From assembly GCA_002698985.1 (NCBI GenBank), contig PAAY01000029.1:1-64000 (forward strand): 64,000 bases of DNA, in the 5' to 3' direction. Of this stretch, positions 8,591 through 17,582 are shown one piece after another (position 1 is the first letter of the stretch; each line of letters starts with the position of its first letter). The notes under the pieces were generated by a model that searched no databases, was not told where the DNA came from, and saw nothing but the letters and a program-made list of their open reading frames with translations. The translations under genes and the position numbers were made by a program. This DNA comes from Saprospirales bacterium (GTDB taxonomy: Bacteria > Bacteroidota > Bacteroidia > Chitinophagales > Saprospiraceae).

Positions 8591-11395
8591 TTATTCGACA
8601 ATCACGATCCTCCTTTCAATTTTTTCATTTTCCGAAATGGTCAACAGATAGGGCCCTTTCTCCAATGAGGACACATCGAGGGAGGTTTCCGGGTCTTCCC
8701 AGATGGACTGGAGCATCAGGCGGCCCTGCATATCGTAAAGTCTGAGGAGCCAGGGCCCGGGGAAATTGGCGCCGTGGTAATGCAGGAACAGGCGGTCGGC
8801 AACGGGATTGGGGAAGAGGTCGAAATCGCCGACAGAGCCATTTATCCGAAGGGAAACAATGGGTGAGAAGCTGGATTGCCCGTCGTAATCCACCTGAAGG
8901 AGTTGGTAATAGAGGGTTGTGTGGCGTGGCGGGTTTGGATCGAAAAACTGGTAAGTGTGATCTGGGCCGTAGGCATCCACCCAGCCAATGCTGTCCAGGG
9001 GAGTATTGTCGGTTCTGCGAAGAACGATGAAGCCCCGGTTATTGCTTTCGCTTGCGGTGCGCCATTTGAGCAGGGCACCATCGCCGTCCGGTTCGACGAT
9101 GAACGAAACCAGCTCGACGGGCAGGGGCAGGCAGGAACTGTTCACGTGCGCAATTACGGGCAGGCGGGCACAGCCAGCTTCCACTTTCCAATCGTGCACA
9201 GCCATGTACTTGTCGCTGGAACTGCCCCCCGTGATGGTGAAGTAAGGGCTGTAAGACATGGGATAACTCACCGAGCCCTGCCAGTGGTTGAAGTTGATGG
9301 AGCCCACCTTCACGATTTTATATCCGGTGCCAGCGGGTATGTTGACACCGCCATTGGAGAGCACCAGGGTGACCGGGCCGGAAACGGTGCTGCAATTCAA
9401 GTCGTCAGTGATGGAAAAGGACTGGGCCCCGTTTGGCAGCACATTGTCCGAGGCATCCCGGATTTCGAAGCTGAGGGTATGGGTATAGCACCATATCATG
9501 GGATAAACAGTGAGCTCTTTGAGGGTAAAAGAGGTTTCGGCGTCGAAAATGATTTCGGTTTGACTTCCCCCATTCTGCAAGGTTCCTAAACCATTGTTGG
9601 TTGGGGGTGGGCCGGTGGTGGTGATGCCGGCCGTACTTGCGTCTTCTACGTAGTAGGTGGTGGTACTGCTCAGCGGCGGGGTGGTAAAAGTGGTTCCAGT
9701 GCCGAGGGAGGTGCCTCCGGTGCTGTTGGCGTACCAGTTGAAGGGGCCAGAGGAAGCTGTTTGAATACTGAGCTGGGCCTGCGACCCCGGTGTCACGCAG
9801 TCGTCAACGGGGGTGGGCAAGCTGGAAGTCACATTGGTGGTGCTTTCAGTGGAGCAGCTACCGTATTGCGCCGCCAGCTTGTAGGCAGCGGCGAATCGAA
9901 TAGTGTCCAGGGAGGGACTGGTAGCACCTGCAATGGCCACCCCGTTCTTGTACCACTGCCAGGAAGTGCCACCCGGGAAGCTGCCTGAGTTAGCCGCCGA
10001 AAGGGCGAGCGGCACCACTGAACATATATTTTCGCTGGCCGGCAGGCTGGGGCTGGGCAGGTCGTTCAACACGGAGATGTCATCCGACTTTGAGCAGCTC
10101 AGAGAGTCACGGATTACCCGATATACACCGGTAGTGCTGATGTTCCAGGTGTTGGCGGTGGGGCTGTTTTCAACGAGAATCTGATTGGTCGTCAGGTTCA
10201 TCCAGGTAAAGGTGACGTTCGTATTGGTGCTGGTGCCGCTGTTGAGGGTGTAGGGAAATGAAATGGTGCAGGCGGACACATTAGGCCCCAGGTTGGGTTT
10301 GACACAAGGAAAGAAGATATCTACGAAGTTGGCTGCGTACTCGTAGGCTGTGGCATTGCAGGTGGTCACTGCGTCCCAATTGATAGACCAGGTCATCATG
10401 CCACGCAGGTTCGGATAGGGGCCGCCCTGTCGGTTGTAACTGCCCGGTTTGGGGCCAAGGCCCCGAAGGTAGTCGATGGCAGCCTTCACGGTGTCGGGGT
10501 CGGTAAACCCACCTCCGGCAGCATTGGGGCAGGCAGGCAATCCCACGGCGATTTTTGTTTCAGGCAAACCGATGAATGGACCAGCCTGATTGCCCGACAA
10601 GGGCACATCAAAACCCTGGATGACTGCCTCCGTCATGGCCACGATGAAATCGGCGGTGCCCTGTGAGTAGATGTTTCCGTCGATGCCGTACATGCTGCCA
10701 CTGTTGTAAAGCTGAACATGCAGCAGGTCGATGGAATCGCGCAGCGCATGCAGCACCGGAAGATAGGCGCCCCATAGGCCGCCCCATTGAGACATGCCGC
10801 CCTGCACGAAAGCAGTTTCGGGGGCAAAGGTGAGGAGCATCTTCTTGTTGAAGCTGTTGCGGTAATTGGCCATGATGGCCTCGATGGCGTCGATGAGGTT
10901 GATGATGTGGGCATCCGTAGGATTGGCAATGGTGCTGCTGCTGCTCACCGAGAGAGAGCTGCCCTCGAAATCGATGTCGATGCCGTCGAAGCCGTAGGTA
11001 TTGAGAAGGCTGGTCACCGAACTGACGAATACATCCCGCTCGGTGGCATTGTCCAACTTCACCGGGTCATTGGCCCCGCCAATGCTTAGCAAGACCTTCT
11101 TCCCCAATCCTTGCAAATATTGAAGCTGGCTGATGAAAGTTGATTGTGAGACACCATCGGGTGTAAAGCCGATTTCGTAGTCGGTGCCGTTGATGGGCAC
11201 ACCGAATGCCACCTCGATGACATTGTAACGGGCGTCCACCTGATCGAGCTGGATGTAAGGAGAAGCGGGGTCGTTCCAGTTTTGCCAATAGCCCACGAGT
11301 GAAGGCGTGGGAAGTTGGGCAAATGTAAACGTGTGATGCCAGGCAAGCATACACATCACCAGGCAAAGGCGTGTAGTGAAGTTTGTGGATATCAT
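8591..11395 (-). CDS. Glycoside hydrolase family 18 (chitinase-like) with T9SS type A tail
   Basis: The start is placed at the ATG at 11395 (934 residues); an upstream in-frame TTG is less likely. A signal peptide ends in FTFAQ. Residues about 25-360 form a GH18 barrel whose signature DGIDIDFE gives Asp137, Asp140, Asp142 and the catalytic acid Glu144. The middle holds Ig-like or adhesin-like units (ISFPYTLNSGTSTN; GGTSWQWYKNG; a GTTFTTPPLSSTTTYYV unit). The end (FDLFPNPVADRLFLHY ... GPYLLTIS) is a T9SS type A sorting signal. GH18 enzymes cut beta-1,4-GlcNAc polymers (chitin or peptidoglycan-like) with retention of configuration. It should act outside the cell. Substrate not proven. Confidence 0.92.
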   Translation of the reverse strand: MISTNFTTRLCLVMCMLAWHHTFTFAQLPTPSLVGYWQNWNDPASPYIQLDQVDARYNVIEVAFGVPINGTDYEIGFTPDGVSQSTFISQLQYLQGLGKKVLLSIGGANDPVKLDNATERDVFVSSVTSLLNTYGFDGIDIDFEGSSLSVSSSSTIANPTDAHIINLIDAIEAIMANYRNSFNKKMLLTFAPETAFVQGGMSQWGGLWGAYLPVLHALRDSIDLLHVQLYNSGSMYGIDGNIYSQGTADFIVAMTEAVIQGFDVPLSGNQAGPFIGLPETKIAVGLPACPNAAGGGFTDPDTVKAAIDYLRGLGPKPGSYNRQGGPYPNLRGMMTWSINWDAVTTCNATAYEYAANFVDIFFPCVKPNLGPNVSACTISFPYTLNSGTSTNTNVTFTWMNLTTNQILVENSPTANTWNISTTGVYRVIRDSLSCSKSDDISVLNDLPSPSLPASENICSVVPLALSAANSGSFPGGTSWQWYKNGVAIAGATSPSLDTIRFAAAYKLAAQYGSCSTESTTNVTSSLPTPVDDCVTPGSQAQLSIQTASSGPFNWYANSTGGTSLGTGTTFTTPPLSSTTTYYVEDASTAGITTTGPPPTNNGLGTLQNGGSQTEIIFDAETSFTLKELTVYPMIWCYTHTLSFEIRDASDNVLPNGAQSFSITDDLNCSTVSGPVTLVLSNGGVNIPAGTGYKIVKVGSINFNHWQGSVSYPMSYSPYFTITGGSSSDKYMAVHDWKVEAGCARLPVIAHVNSSCLPLPVELVSFIVEPDGDGALLKWRTASESNNRGFIVLRRTDNTPLDSIGWVDAYGPDHTYQFFDPNPPRHTTLYYQLLQVDYDGQSSFSPIVSLRINGSVGDFDLFPNPVADRLFLHYHGANFPGPWLLRLYDMQGRLMLQSIWEDPETSLDVSSLEKGPYLLTISENEKIERRIVIVE

Positions 11396-11921
11396 CGTGT
11401 GGATCAATCAAAAGCCTGTTTTCTGAATTCCCCACAGGATCATTTGTTGAAACTCAAATGCAACAGGCCAGTTTAAAGAAATCCCCTATTTTCCGTTCGT
11501 TTAAGTCTCCGGACCTGAACTTGATCGTCAACGACAAAGCATGTTCTGCTCAACTATATTCAGGGCAAATTCGGTTTGTTCATTCTATGCTGAACATCTG
11601 TCACCGTTGCCCACTTTTATACCCAAGTCAAAATATACCCTACGCGAAGTGGTTTGGGAAAATTCAAGCATATCATTCCAGAGAGTATGGAGAGTTTGTG
11701 CGGCATATGCCGCCCAAACCACTTTGTTTTGAGTATATTCGTCAATTTCGTACCAATTTTCATTACCCATGCAAAAGAGAATGAACAATGGATACGGGCC
11801 GGTTTTGACAAGCACCACCCCAATGTGATAGCTGCCCGAATTGACACCCTTCTTACAAAGCATAGCCCAGCTCTTCCGATCTTCGCCGCCGTTACACATT
11901 CACATTAAAAACACCTCTTAC
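11396..11921. other. Gene-free stretch with one repeat-element copy
   Basis: No supported gene lies between the GH18 gene and the DUF2490 gene, which are divergent. The stretch must hold both promoters, but no clear TAnnTTTG box was found. Its centre (11616-11741) is a copy of an interspersed element also present at 23272. Confidence 0.6.
11616..11741. repeat. Interspersed repeat element, copy A
   Basis: The copy starts with TTTATACCCAAGTC and ends with CACTTTGTTTTGAGTATATTCG. The ends form an imperfect inverted repeat (TATACYCAA). Inside, AAGTGGTTTGGG near the left pairs with CCCAAACCACTT near the right, and GGCATATGCC sits in the middle. A second copy lies at 23272-23380. Copy A has a 16 bp extra segment with a second ATATACCC near its left end. 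The features suggest a MITE-like element. Confidence 0.75.
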
Positions 11922-12587
11922 ATGATGTACAAGCTGTTTGCAATTGCAATGATTGCATTATTCCCACTGCTGGCCGCCGGCCAATCTTCCGACCTGGGCA
12001 ACTGGCTCATTTACATTGGGAACAAAAAAATTGACGCCCGCTGGAACTGGCACCACGAAGTTCAGTACCGGAATTACGATGCCATCGGTGACCTGGAGCA
12101 ACTGCTGCTGCGGACGGGCATCGGCTACAATTTGACCGAAGGAAACAACAACCTCCTGCTGGGTTATGGCTTTATCAAAAGCCAGAATTACCTGCCCAAT
12201 TCCGACGAAAAGGTCAACATCGATGAACACAGGGTTTATCAGCAGTTCGTGACCAAACAGGGCATTGGCCGGGTAAATGTGCAACACCGCTACCGCTTTG
12301 AGCAAAGGTGGGTGGAAGACCAGGATGTCAAGTTCAGGTTTCGCTATTTCCTGTCGCTCAACGTGCCCCTCAACAACAGTGAACTTGTGGAGAATACCTG
12401 GTACCTCTCGACTTACAACGAGATATTCCTGAATCACAAAGGCAATGTGTTCGACCGGAACCGGCTTTATGGCGGGCTTGGTTTCAAGCTGAATGCACGG
12501 GCCCGCTTCGAACTCGGTTACATGAACCAGTTCTTCAGCGCTGGCGGGCGTGATCAGCTCAACATGATTGCCCTGGTGAGCTTTTGA
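11922..12587 (+). CDS. DUF2490 outer-membrane barrel protein
   Basis: The start is taken at one of the two adjacent ATGs (11922/11925), which gives the signal peptide MMYKLFAIAMIALFPLLAAGQ; upstream residues would lack sense. The 221-residue product has alternating aromatic strands (ARWNWHHEVQYRNYD, LLGYGFIKSQNY, GRVNVQHRYRFEQRW, FRFRYFLSLNVPL, GFKLNARARFELGYMNQF) and ends in a beta-strand with terminal Phe (MIALVSF). This is typical of DUF2490 proteins and other outer-membrane barrels. No enzymatic residues are evident. The function of the family is not established. It is convergent with the YdeI-like gene. Confidence 0.82.
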   Translation: MMYKLFAIAMIALFPLLAAGQSSDLGNWLIYIGNKKIDARWNWHHEVQYRNYDAIGDLEQLLLRTGIGYNLTEGNNNLLLGYGFIKSQNYLPNSDEKVNIDEHRVYQQFVTKQGIGRVNVQHRYRFEQRWVEDQDVKFRFRYFLSLNVPLNNSELVENTWYLSTYNEIFLNHKGNVFDRNRLYGGLGFKLNARARFELGYMNQFFSAGGRDQLNMIALVSF

Positions 12588-12591
12588 TGAA

Positions 12592-12633
12592 CCAAAAATC
12601 AAGGCCGACAGTAGTTTGGAGCCCTGCCGGCGT
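12592..12633 (-). repeat. About 40 bp repeat downstream of the YdeI-like gene
   Basis: On the minus strand this segment (GAAACGCCGGCAGGG, then CTCCAAAC, then GGCCTTGA) matches the segment at 13384-13425 (GAAACGCAGGCAGGGG, TTCCAAAC, GGCGTTGA) over about 40 bp. Both lie directly downstream of a minus-strand stop codon. Confidence 0.5.
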
Positions 12634-12634
12634 T

Positions 12635-13273
12635 TCAGCGCTCCAGAAATCCCTTGCCGGAAAAGATTTTGGGGATGCACTTCTGGATTCTTGCCATCCG
12701 GGTTGCCGCTTGTTTTGCAGATGAAAAATGAATCAGGTAGCTGCGTTGCCGGCCTGGGGTCAGGGCCTCAAAAGCAGATTTCAGTTCTGGGTTTTCATCG
12801 AGAATTTTTTGAAACTCCGCGGGGATAGGATGCTCGGATATTTTTTTGAACTGAATCTTTTTACCGGCTTTTTCGATGGCTATGGCATCGTGGATGAAGG
12901 CTCGCAGATAAGGTTCAAATTGCTGAACTTCGGCGGCAGTCGTAAACTTTAGCAGGCGGGTGGCCTGGGAGTTCTTTCCAGGTGCATGCAGGAGCTTGTG
13001 GGGGTCTTCCAACAGGCTGCCTTTGAAAAAGCTCACGGCGCAGTATTCCTTGAAGGCAGTCAGCAACGCGATGTTTTTGCCCTTCCAGGTGTAACAGGGA
13101 ACACTCCATTTCACCGTTTCCTCCAATTCCGAGTCGAGCAAAATTTTACGGAGCAAGCTCATGGGCTGGGTCCACTTGTGCACCTTGCAGTCGGGCGTGC
13201 CGCCCAATGAGCAGCGACCGCAGCCCACTTCAAAATACCGATCCACTTCAGGGTTGGGGATTGCAATTTCCAT
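12635..13273 (-). CDS. YdeI/OmpD-associated-like protein (DUF1801 fold)
   Basis: The 212-residue product has the DUF1801 region LEETVKWSVPCYTWKGKNIALLTAFKEYCAVSFFKGSLL (shown here by key residues W-P-Y-K-N at about 55-90). A C-terminal YdeI helical region follows (IPAEFQKILDENPELKSAFEALTPG; RQRSYLIHFSSAKQAATRMARIQK). An N-terminal Cys-containing segment (GCGRCSLGGTPDCKVHKW) resembles the N-terminus of Bacteroidota YdeI homologues. The protein is soluble and probably cytoplasmic. The DUF1801 fold is related to small-molecule binding proteins, but no reaction is known. Family call solid, function unknown. Confidence 0.85.
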   Translation of the reverse strand: MEIAIPNPEVDRYFEVGCGRCSLGGTPDCKVHKWTQPMSLLRKILLDSELEETVKWSVPCYTWKGKNIALLTAFKEYCAVSFFKGSLLEDPHKLLHAPGKNSQATRLLKFTTAAEVQQFEPYLRAFIHDAIAIEKAGKKIQFKKISEHPIPAEFQKILDENPELKSAFEALTPGRQRSYLIHFSSAKQAATRMARIQKCIPKIFSGKGFLER

Positions 13274-13287
13274 ATCGTTTGACTGTG

Positions 13288-13383
13288 TTTACCTCACCAC
13301 GCCCACGGTCATGTTCTCGTCGCAATCGCCCTGGATGACGGGGCCGGTGTAGGCCCGCACATTGTCGTTGACGAAGTTGAAGA
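13288..13383 (-). pseudogene. Duplicated 3' fragment of the MORN-caspase gene
   Basis: The segment repeats the last ~100 bp of the caspase gene (13426 onward) almost base for base. It starts with the same stop-codon context (tttacctcaccacgcccacg) and runs to gttgacgaagttgaa. It has one substitution, caatcg for taatcg, a 12 bp in-frame deletion after gacgggg, and one further change near the end (aggcccgc against aggctcgc). It lacks the catalytic region and a start, so it is a remnant or by-product of duplication. Confidence 0.85.
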
Positions 13384-13425
13384 TTCAACGCCAGCATGGT
13401 TTGGAACCCCTGCCTGCGTTTCCAA
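13384..13425 (-). repeat. About 40 bp repeat downstream of the caspase gene
   Basis: This is the partner of the segment at 12592-12633. It sits exactly between the caspase stop codon and the duplicated 3' fragment, so it may be the join of the duplication. Confidence 0.5.
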
Positions 13426-13426
13426 T

Positions 13427-15106
13427 TTACCTCACCACGCCCACGGTCATGTTCTCGTCGTAATCGCCCTGGATGACGGGGCTTTGGCGGTTGCCGGTGT
13501 AGGCTCGCACATTGTCGTTGACGAAGTTGAACAGTTCTTTGATGGTCACGATCTTGTTTCCATCGGCGTCGGCTTCGCCTTTCAGGCCCCGGATGAGGAA
13601 GTGGGTGAAAACCCCCTGCCGCAGGCCGCTGCTTTCCAATGAGGTTTCGTCAGATTTTGAGGACATGATGAGGGCCGTGCCGGGTTTGGCGTGGGCCAGG
13701 GTTTTGTAATAATCGGCCAGCACATTGCGGATTTCGCCGCTCTTCATGGCCAGCAGGCTGCCGGAGTGGCAGGCGTCGGCGATGCAAAGCTTGTAGCGTG
13801 CCTTGCTGCTATCGAGGATGGACCTGATTTCTTCGTGTTCCAGTTTGTTGTGGTAGCCGTCGTAATCGATGGGCAGGAAAGCACCCCGCAGGCCGTGGCC
13901 GCTGAAATAAACGAACACCAGGTCGTTCTCACCGGCTTTGGCGAAGGTCTCCTGCATGGCATACAGGATCTTCTCCCGGGTGGCATCTTCATCGATGAGG
14001 ATGCGGATCTGGTCATCGGCAAGGGCACCGCCCTCGGGGCTTTTGAGGAAGGCGTACATTCGGTAGGCATCGTCATCGGTGTACTTGAGTGTGGGCATGT
14101 GGTCGTAGCTGGAAATTCCGACGATAACGGCCCAGACCTTCATGGTGGCGGCATCCCGGACGGCATTGTAATCGACCAGGGTGTCGGTGGTGGCGAGGGT
14201 TTCTTCGGGCTCAGGCAGGGTCTCACCCAGGTAAGTGCCGGCCTTCCAGAAACCGGAGACTTCGCTGCTGTCAGAGAAAAACAAGGTTCCTTCGCCGTCG
14301 AAATTGCCTTCGGCCCAGTGGCCAACGTAACGTTCGCCGTTGGCGTAATAGATGACGCCGTCGCCGTGGGGCATGCCGTTGCGGAAATCACCAACGTATT
14401 TGGCGATGCCGTCTTTGAAAATATAGGTGCCCCGGCCGTTGGTGCAGTCGCCGACGATGCAGCCTACCCTACCGGGTTCAATTTGAGAGTTGCCCATGTA
14501 TTCACCCTCCACCCAGTCGCCTGTGATGTAGGTGGAATCGGCGAAGTACAATGTGCCTTTGCCGTGGCGCAAGCCCTGCCGGAAAGTTCCGACGTACTTC
14601 TCTCCGGCCGGATTGGTGAAAGTGCCCCAGCCATCGGGTTTTCCTTCCAGGAACTGGCCTTCGTACTTGCTGCCGTCGGGATATGCAAAAAGTCCCTCGC
14701 CGTTTTCACAGTCGCCGTTCAGGCAGCCGCTTTGTACTTCCTCTTCGGCAATGACCACCTCTTCTTCCTCTTCGGAAGGGAAGAGATTTTCGATCACCTC
14801 GCCGTTTTCGTCAACGGGCACACCCATTACCCATGTGCCGGTCCAGGAGCGGCCGTCGGCCAGGGTTTTGGTTCCCAAACCATCCGGGAAGCGGTTCTTC
14901 CACTCGCCTCGATAAACACTGCCGTCGGAATAGTAACAGGCACCGACGCCGTGGATTTCTCCATCTTTGAACTGACCGACGTATTTGGCACCACTGGGAT
15001 ACAGAAAGATGCCCGTGCCGTTTTTGCAGTCGCCGGAGATGCACTGCGATTGCGCCAGCGAAAGAAAAAAGAAGTTGAGTATTACGACGAGAAAGGTGTA
15101 ACGCAT
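13427..15106 (-). CDS. Exported MORN-repeat caspase (peptidase C14)
   Basis: The 559-residue product has a signal peptide (1-20, ending LAQSQ). Residues 21-295 hold three blocks of MORN-type repeats (YxGxFxxGxxHGxG). Each block opens with a cysteine pair in the form CxxGDCxNGxG (Cys22/27, 128/133, 216/221). From about 323 a caspase-like peptidase domain follows (VWAVIVGISSYDHM), with the catalytic pair His404 in YFSGHG and Cys446 in DACHSGS, 42 residues apart as usual. MORN units often bind lipid or partner proteins. The predicted location is periplasmic or surface, with no T9SS tail. The neighbours (YdeI-like, acs) do not reveal a substrate. Bacterial caspase-like proteases of this sort can process specific partners, but none is evident here. 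Confidence 0.93.
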   Translation of the reverse strand: MRYTFLVVILNFFFLSLAQSQCISGDCKNGTGIFLYPSGAKYVGQFKDGEIHGVGACYYSDGSVYRGEWKNRFPDGLGTKTLADGRSWTGTWVMGVPVDENGEVIENLFPSEEEEEVVIAEEEVQSGCLNGDCENGEGLFAYPDGSKYEGQFLEGKPDGWGTFTNPAGEKYVGTFRQGLRHGKGTLYFADSTYITGDWVEGEYMGNSQIEPGRVGCIVGDCTNGRGTYIFKDGIAKYVGDFRNGMPHGDGVIYYANGERYVGHWAEGNFDGEGTLFFSDSSEVSGFWKAGTYLGETLPEPEETLATTDTLVDYNAVRDAATMKVWAVIVGISSYDHMPTLKYTDDDAYRMYAFLKSPEGGALADDQIRILIDEDATREKILYAMQETFAKAGENDLVFVYFSGHGLRGAFLPIDYDGYHNKLEHEEIRSILDSSKARYKLCIADACHSGSLLAMKSGEIRNVLADYYKTLAHAKPGTALIMSSKSDETSLESSGLRQGVFTHFLIRGLKGEADADGNKIVTIKELFNFVNDNVRAYTGNRQSPVIQGDYDENMTVGVVR

Positions 15107-15441
15107 AAGTGTTGTGGATTTTCCTTACCAAATTTTTGAAAACGACCTCGGAAGGGTACGGACGGAAAAAGGAACGCAAAGTCGGACCGTAAAGTTATGA
15201 CCGGAGGCCTATTGTTTTTAAAAAAATTTTCATTTGTTCCGGCCAGCCCTTTGGGGCCGCTGTTTTTCTTCCTTCGGCAAATGGCATTTGTCTGCTCCGC
15301 ATCTGACATTCATCATCATCAAAAATCGCTGTGTATGCCAATTTTCGGCTGATTTTGATGACATTAGCGAGGGCGATAAGCCTGCTGTTCAGCCAAATCA
15401 AACCTCTTATCCTCTCGCATCATTCATAAAACCGAACCATC
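15107..15441. other. Divergent intergenic region caspase/acs
   Basis: The 335-base region separates two divergent genes and must contain both promoters. No good TAnnTTTG box is visible on either strand; the nearest on the minus strand is CGACTTTG. No gene is supported. Confidence 0.5.
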
Positions 15442-17355
15442 ATGAAGTTACAAATCTCCAGCTTTGACGAGTACAAAGCAGTGTACCAAAGAAGCGTTGA
15501 AGACCCGGAAGGATTCTGGGCCGAAGTTGCCGAAACTTTTCACTGGGATAAAAAATGGGACAAAGCGCTCGAGTGGGAGTTCAAAACCCCTTCCGTAAAA
15601 TGGTTTCAGGGTGGTAAAACCAATATCACCTACAATGCCCTGGACCGCCACCTGCCCGAAAGAGCCAACCAGACCGCACTTATCTGGGAACCCAATGAGC
15701 CCGGTGATCCCGTAAAAAAATACACCTACCGTGAACTGTATGAGGAGGTCAACAAAGTGGCCAATGCCCTCAAAAAATTGGGCATCAAAAAAGGTGATCG
15801 CATCTGCTTTTACCTGCCCATGGTGCCTGAACTCGCCATTGGTGTGCTGGCATCCGCCCGTATCGGTGCCGTTCACAGTGTTGTTTTTGCCGGTTTCTCC
15901 GCCAGCGCTTTGGCCGACAGGATCAAAGATGCTGACTGCAAACTGGTCATCACCTCCGATTTCAACCTGCGTGGGAAAAAGCACATACCCGTAAAAGCCG
16001 TTGTGGACGAAGCCCTCGAAATGGGTTGCGACAGCGTAGAGAACGTCCTCGTACTCCGCCGCACCGGTGATGACATCAACTGGAAAGAAGGCCGTGACAC
16101 TTGGTGGCACGATGCCATCGAGGGCCAGCCAACCGAATGTGCCCCGGAAATCATGGATGCTGAGGACATGCTGTTCATCCTTTATACTTCAGGTTCCACA
16201 GGAAAACCCAAAGGCGTGGTTCACACGGTTGGTGGCTACATGGTGTACACCATGTATTCCTTCCTCAATGTATTTCAATACAAAGAAGGCGATGTGTACT
16301 GGTGCACGGCTGACATTGGCTGGATCACCGGGCACAGCTACATCGTATATGGCCCGCTGCTGGCAGGCGCCACTTCACTGATGTTTGAAGGTGTGCCCAC
16401 TTATCCGGATCCCGCCCGCTTCTGGCAGGTGGTAGAAAAGCACAAAGTGAACATTTTCTACACTGCCCCCACTGCCATCCGTGCCCTGATGGGCTTTGGC
16501 GATGAGTGGACTGAGAAATACGACCTGAGCAGCCTGCGGGTGCTCGGCTCAGTGGGTGAGCCCATTAATGAAGAGGCCTGGTACTGGTACCACGAAAAGA
16601 TCGGAAAGAAAAAGTGCCCCATCGTCGACACCTGGTGGCAGACTGAAACCGGCGGCATACTCATCTCTCCGCTGGCCGGCATTACGCCGGAAAAACCGAG
16701 CTACGCCACCCTGCCGCTCCCCGGTGTTCAGCCTTGTCTGATGGATGCCCAGGGCAACGAAATAGAAGGAAACAACGTGGAGGGCATTCTCTGCATGAAG
16801 TTCCCATGGCCATCTATTTTGCGCACCACTTACGGCGACCACGAGCGTTGCCGCCAGACTTATTTCTCACAATTTGAGAACATGTACTTCACCGGTGACG
16901 GAGCCAAGCGCGACGAAAACGGCCTCTACCGCATCATCGGCCGCGTGGACGATGTGATCAACGTTTCCGGCCACCGCATTGGCACCGCCGAAGTGGAAAG
17001 CGCCATCAACGAACACGATCTGGTGGTCGAGAGCGCCGTGGTGGGTTATCCGCACGAGGTGAAAGGCCAGGGCATTTATGCATACGTCATCACCACCAAA
17101 CCGGTTGAGGATGAAGACGCCTTCCAAAAGGAGATCCGGGCCATCGTCACCAAGCTGATTGGTCCGATAGCCAAGCCTGACGTGATCCAGGTGGTTCCGG
17201 GCTTGCCGAAGACCCGCTCAGGCAAGATCATGCGCCGTATTTTGAGGAAAGTTGCCGAAGGTGATGTATCCAACCTCGGTGATACTTCCACCCTGCTGAA
17301 CCCGGAAGTGGTTGACCAGATACTTGCAGGTGCCGCACACCTTCAGACCAGCTGA
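15442..17355 (+). CDS. acs: Acetyl-CoA synthetase
   Basis: The 637-residue product is an AMP-forming acetate-CoA ligase (acetate + ATP + CoA to acetyl-CoA + AMP + PPi), a cytosolic enzyme feeding acetate into central metabolism. It has the acetyl-CoA synthetase N-terminal domain and the ATP loop YTSGSTGKPKGV (about residues 248-259). It also has DTWWQTETGG, the adenylate-binding TGDGAKRDENGLYRIIGRVDDVI hinge region and, near the C-terminus, PKTRSGKIMRR, whose Lys (about 594) is the residue regulated by acetylation in this family. The length matches the family norm of about 640-650. It is monocistronic with its own terminator. Confidence 0.97.
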   Translation: MKLQISSFDEYKAVYQRSVEDPEGFWAEVAETFHWDKKWDKALEWEFKTPSVKWFQGGKTNITYNALDRHLPERANQTALIWEPNEPGDPVKKYTYRELYEEVNKVANALKKLGIKKGDRICFYLPMVPELAIGVLASARIGAVHSVVFAGFSASALADRIKDADCKLVITSDFNLRGKKHIPVKAVVDEALEMGCDSVENVLVLRRTGDDINWKEGRDTWWHDAIEGQPTECAPEIMDAEDMLFILYTSGSTGKPKGVVHTVGGYMVYTMYSFLNVFQYKEGDVYWCTADIGWITGHSYIVYGPLLAGATSLMFEGVPTYPDPARFWQVVEKHKVNIFYTAPTAIRALMGFGDEWTEKYDLSSLRVLGSVGEPINEEAWYWYHEKIGKKKCPIVDTWWQTETGGILISPLAGITPEKPSYATLPLPGVQPCLMDAQGNEIEGNNVEGILCMKFPWPSILRTTYGDHERCRQTYFSQFENMYFTGDGAKRDENGLYRIIGRVDDVINVSGHRIGTAEVESAINEHDLVVESAVVGYPHEVKGQGIYAYVITTKPVEDEDAFQKEIRAIVTKLIGPIAKPDVIQVVPGLPKTRSGKIMRRILRKVAEGDVSNLGDTSTLLNPEVVDQILAGAAHLQTS

Positions 17356-17413
17356 TGTGACGCGGTAATTCCAGACTGACCAGCGAAGTATTCTTTTTTT
17401 CTTCGCAAAAATC

Positions 17414-17450
17414 AATGCCTGACCGTAACAAACGGTTGGGCATTGTTTTT
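17414..17450 (+). terminator. Terminator after acs
   Basis: AATGCC-tg-ACCG and CGGT-tg-GGCATT pair around taacaaa and are followed by GTTTTT. It lies 59 bases past the acs stop. A weaker GCGAAG/CTTCGC stem lies just upstream. Confidence 0.65.
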
Positions 17451-17582
17451 GACGTTAATTCAGTAAGACACTTACGCACTCACCTATCCCCCCTCGTAAT
17501 TTTCAAAGACTACAAGTTGGAACAGATGCCCGGTACCCGGACGGTGCCGCTTAATCCCATGAACCCAAACTCGAATATCCAC

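Noticed and set aside
12924-13273. Restriction, toxin or other defence role for the YdeI-like gene beside the caspase
   Set aside because: The family has no such association, and the two genes share only orientation and a small 3' repeat.
13691-15139. A 482-residue frame antisense to the MORN-caspase
   Set aside because: The repetitive MORN coding sequence produces a repetitive mirror frame; no signal or domain is seen.
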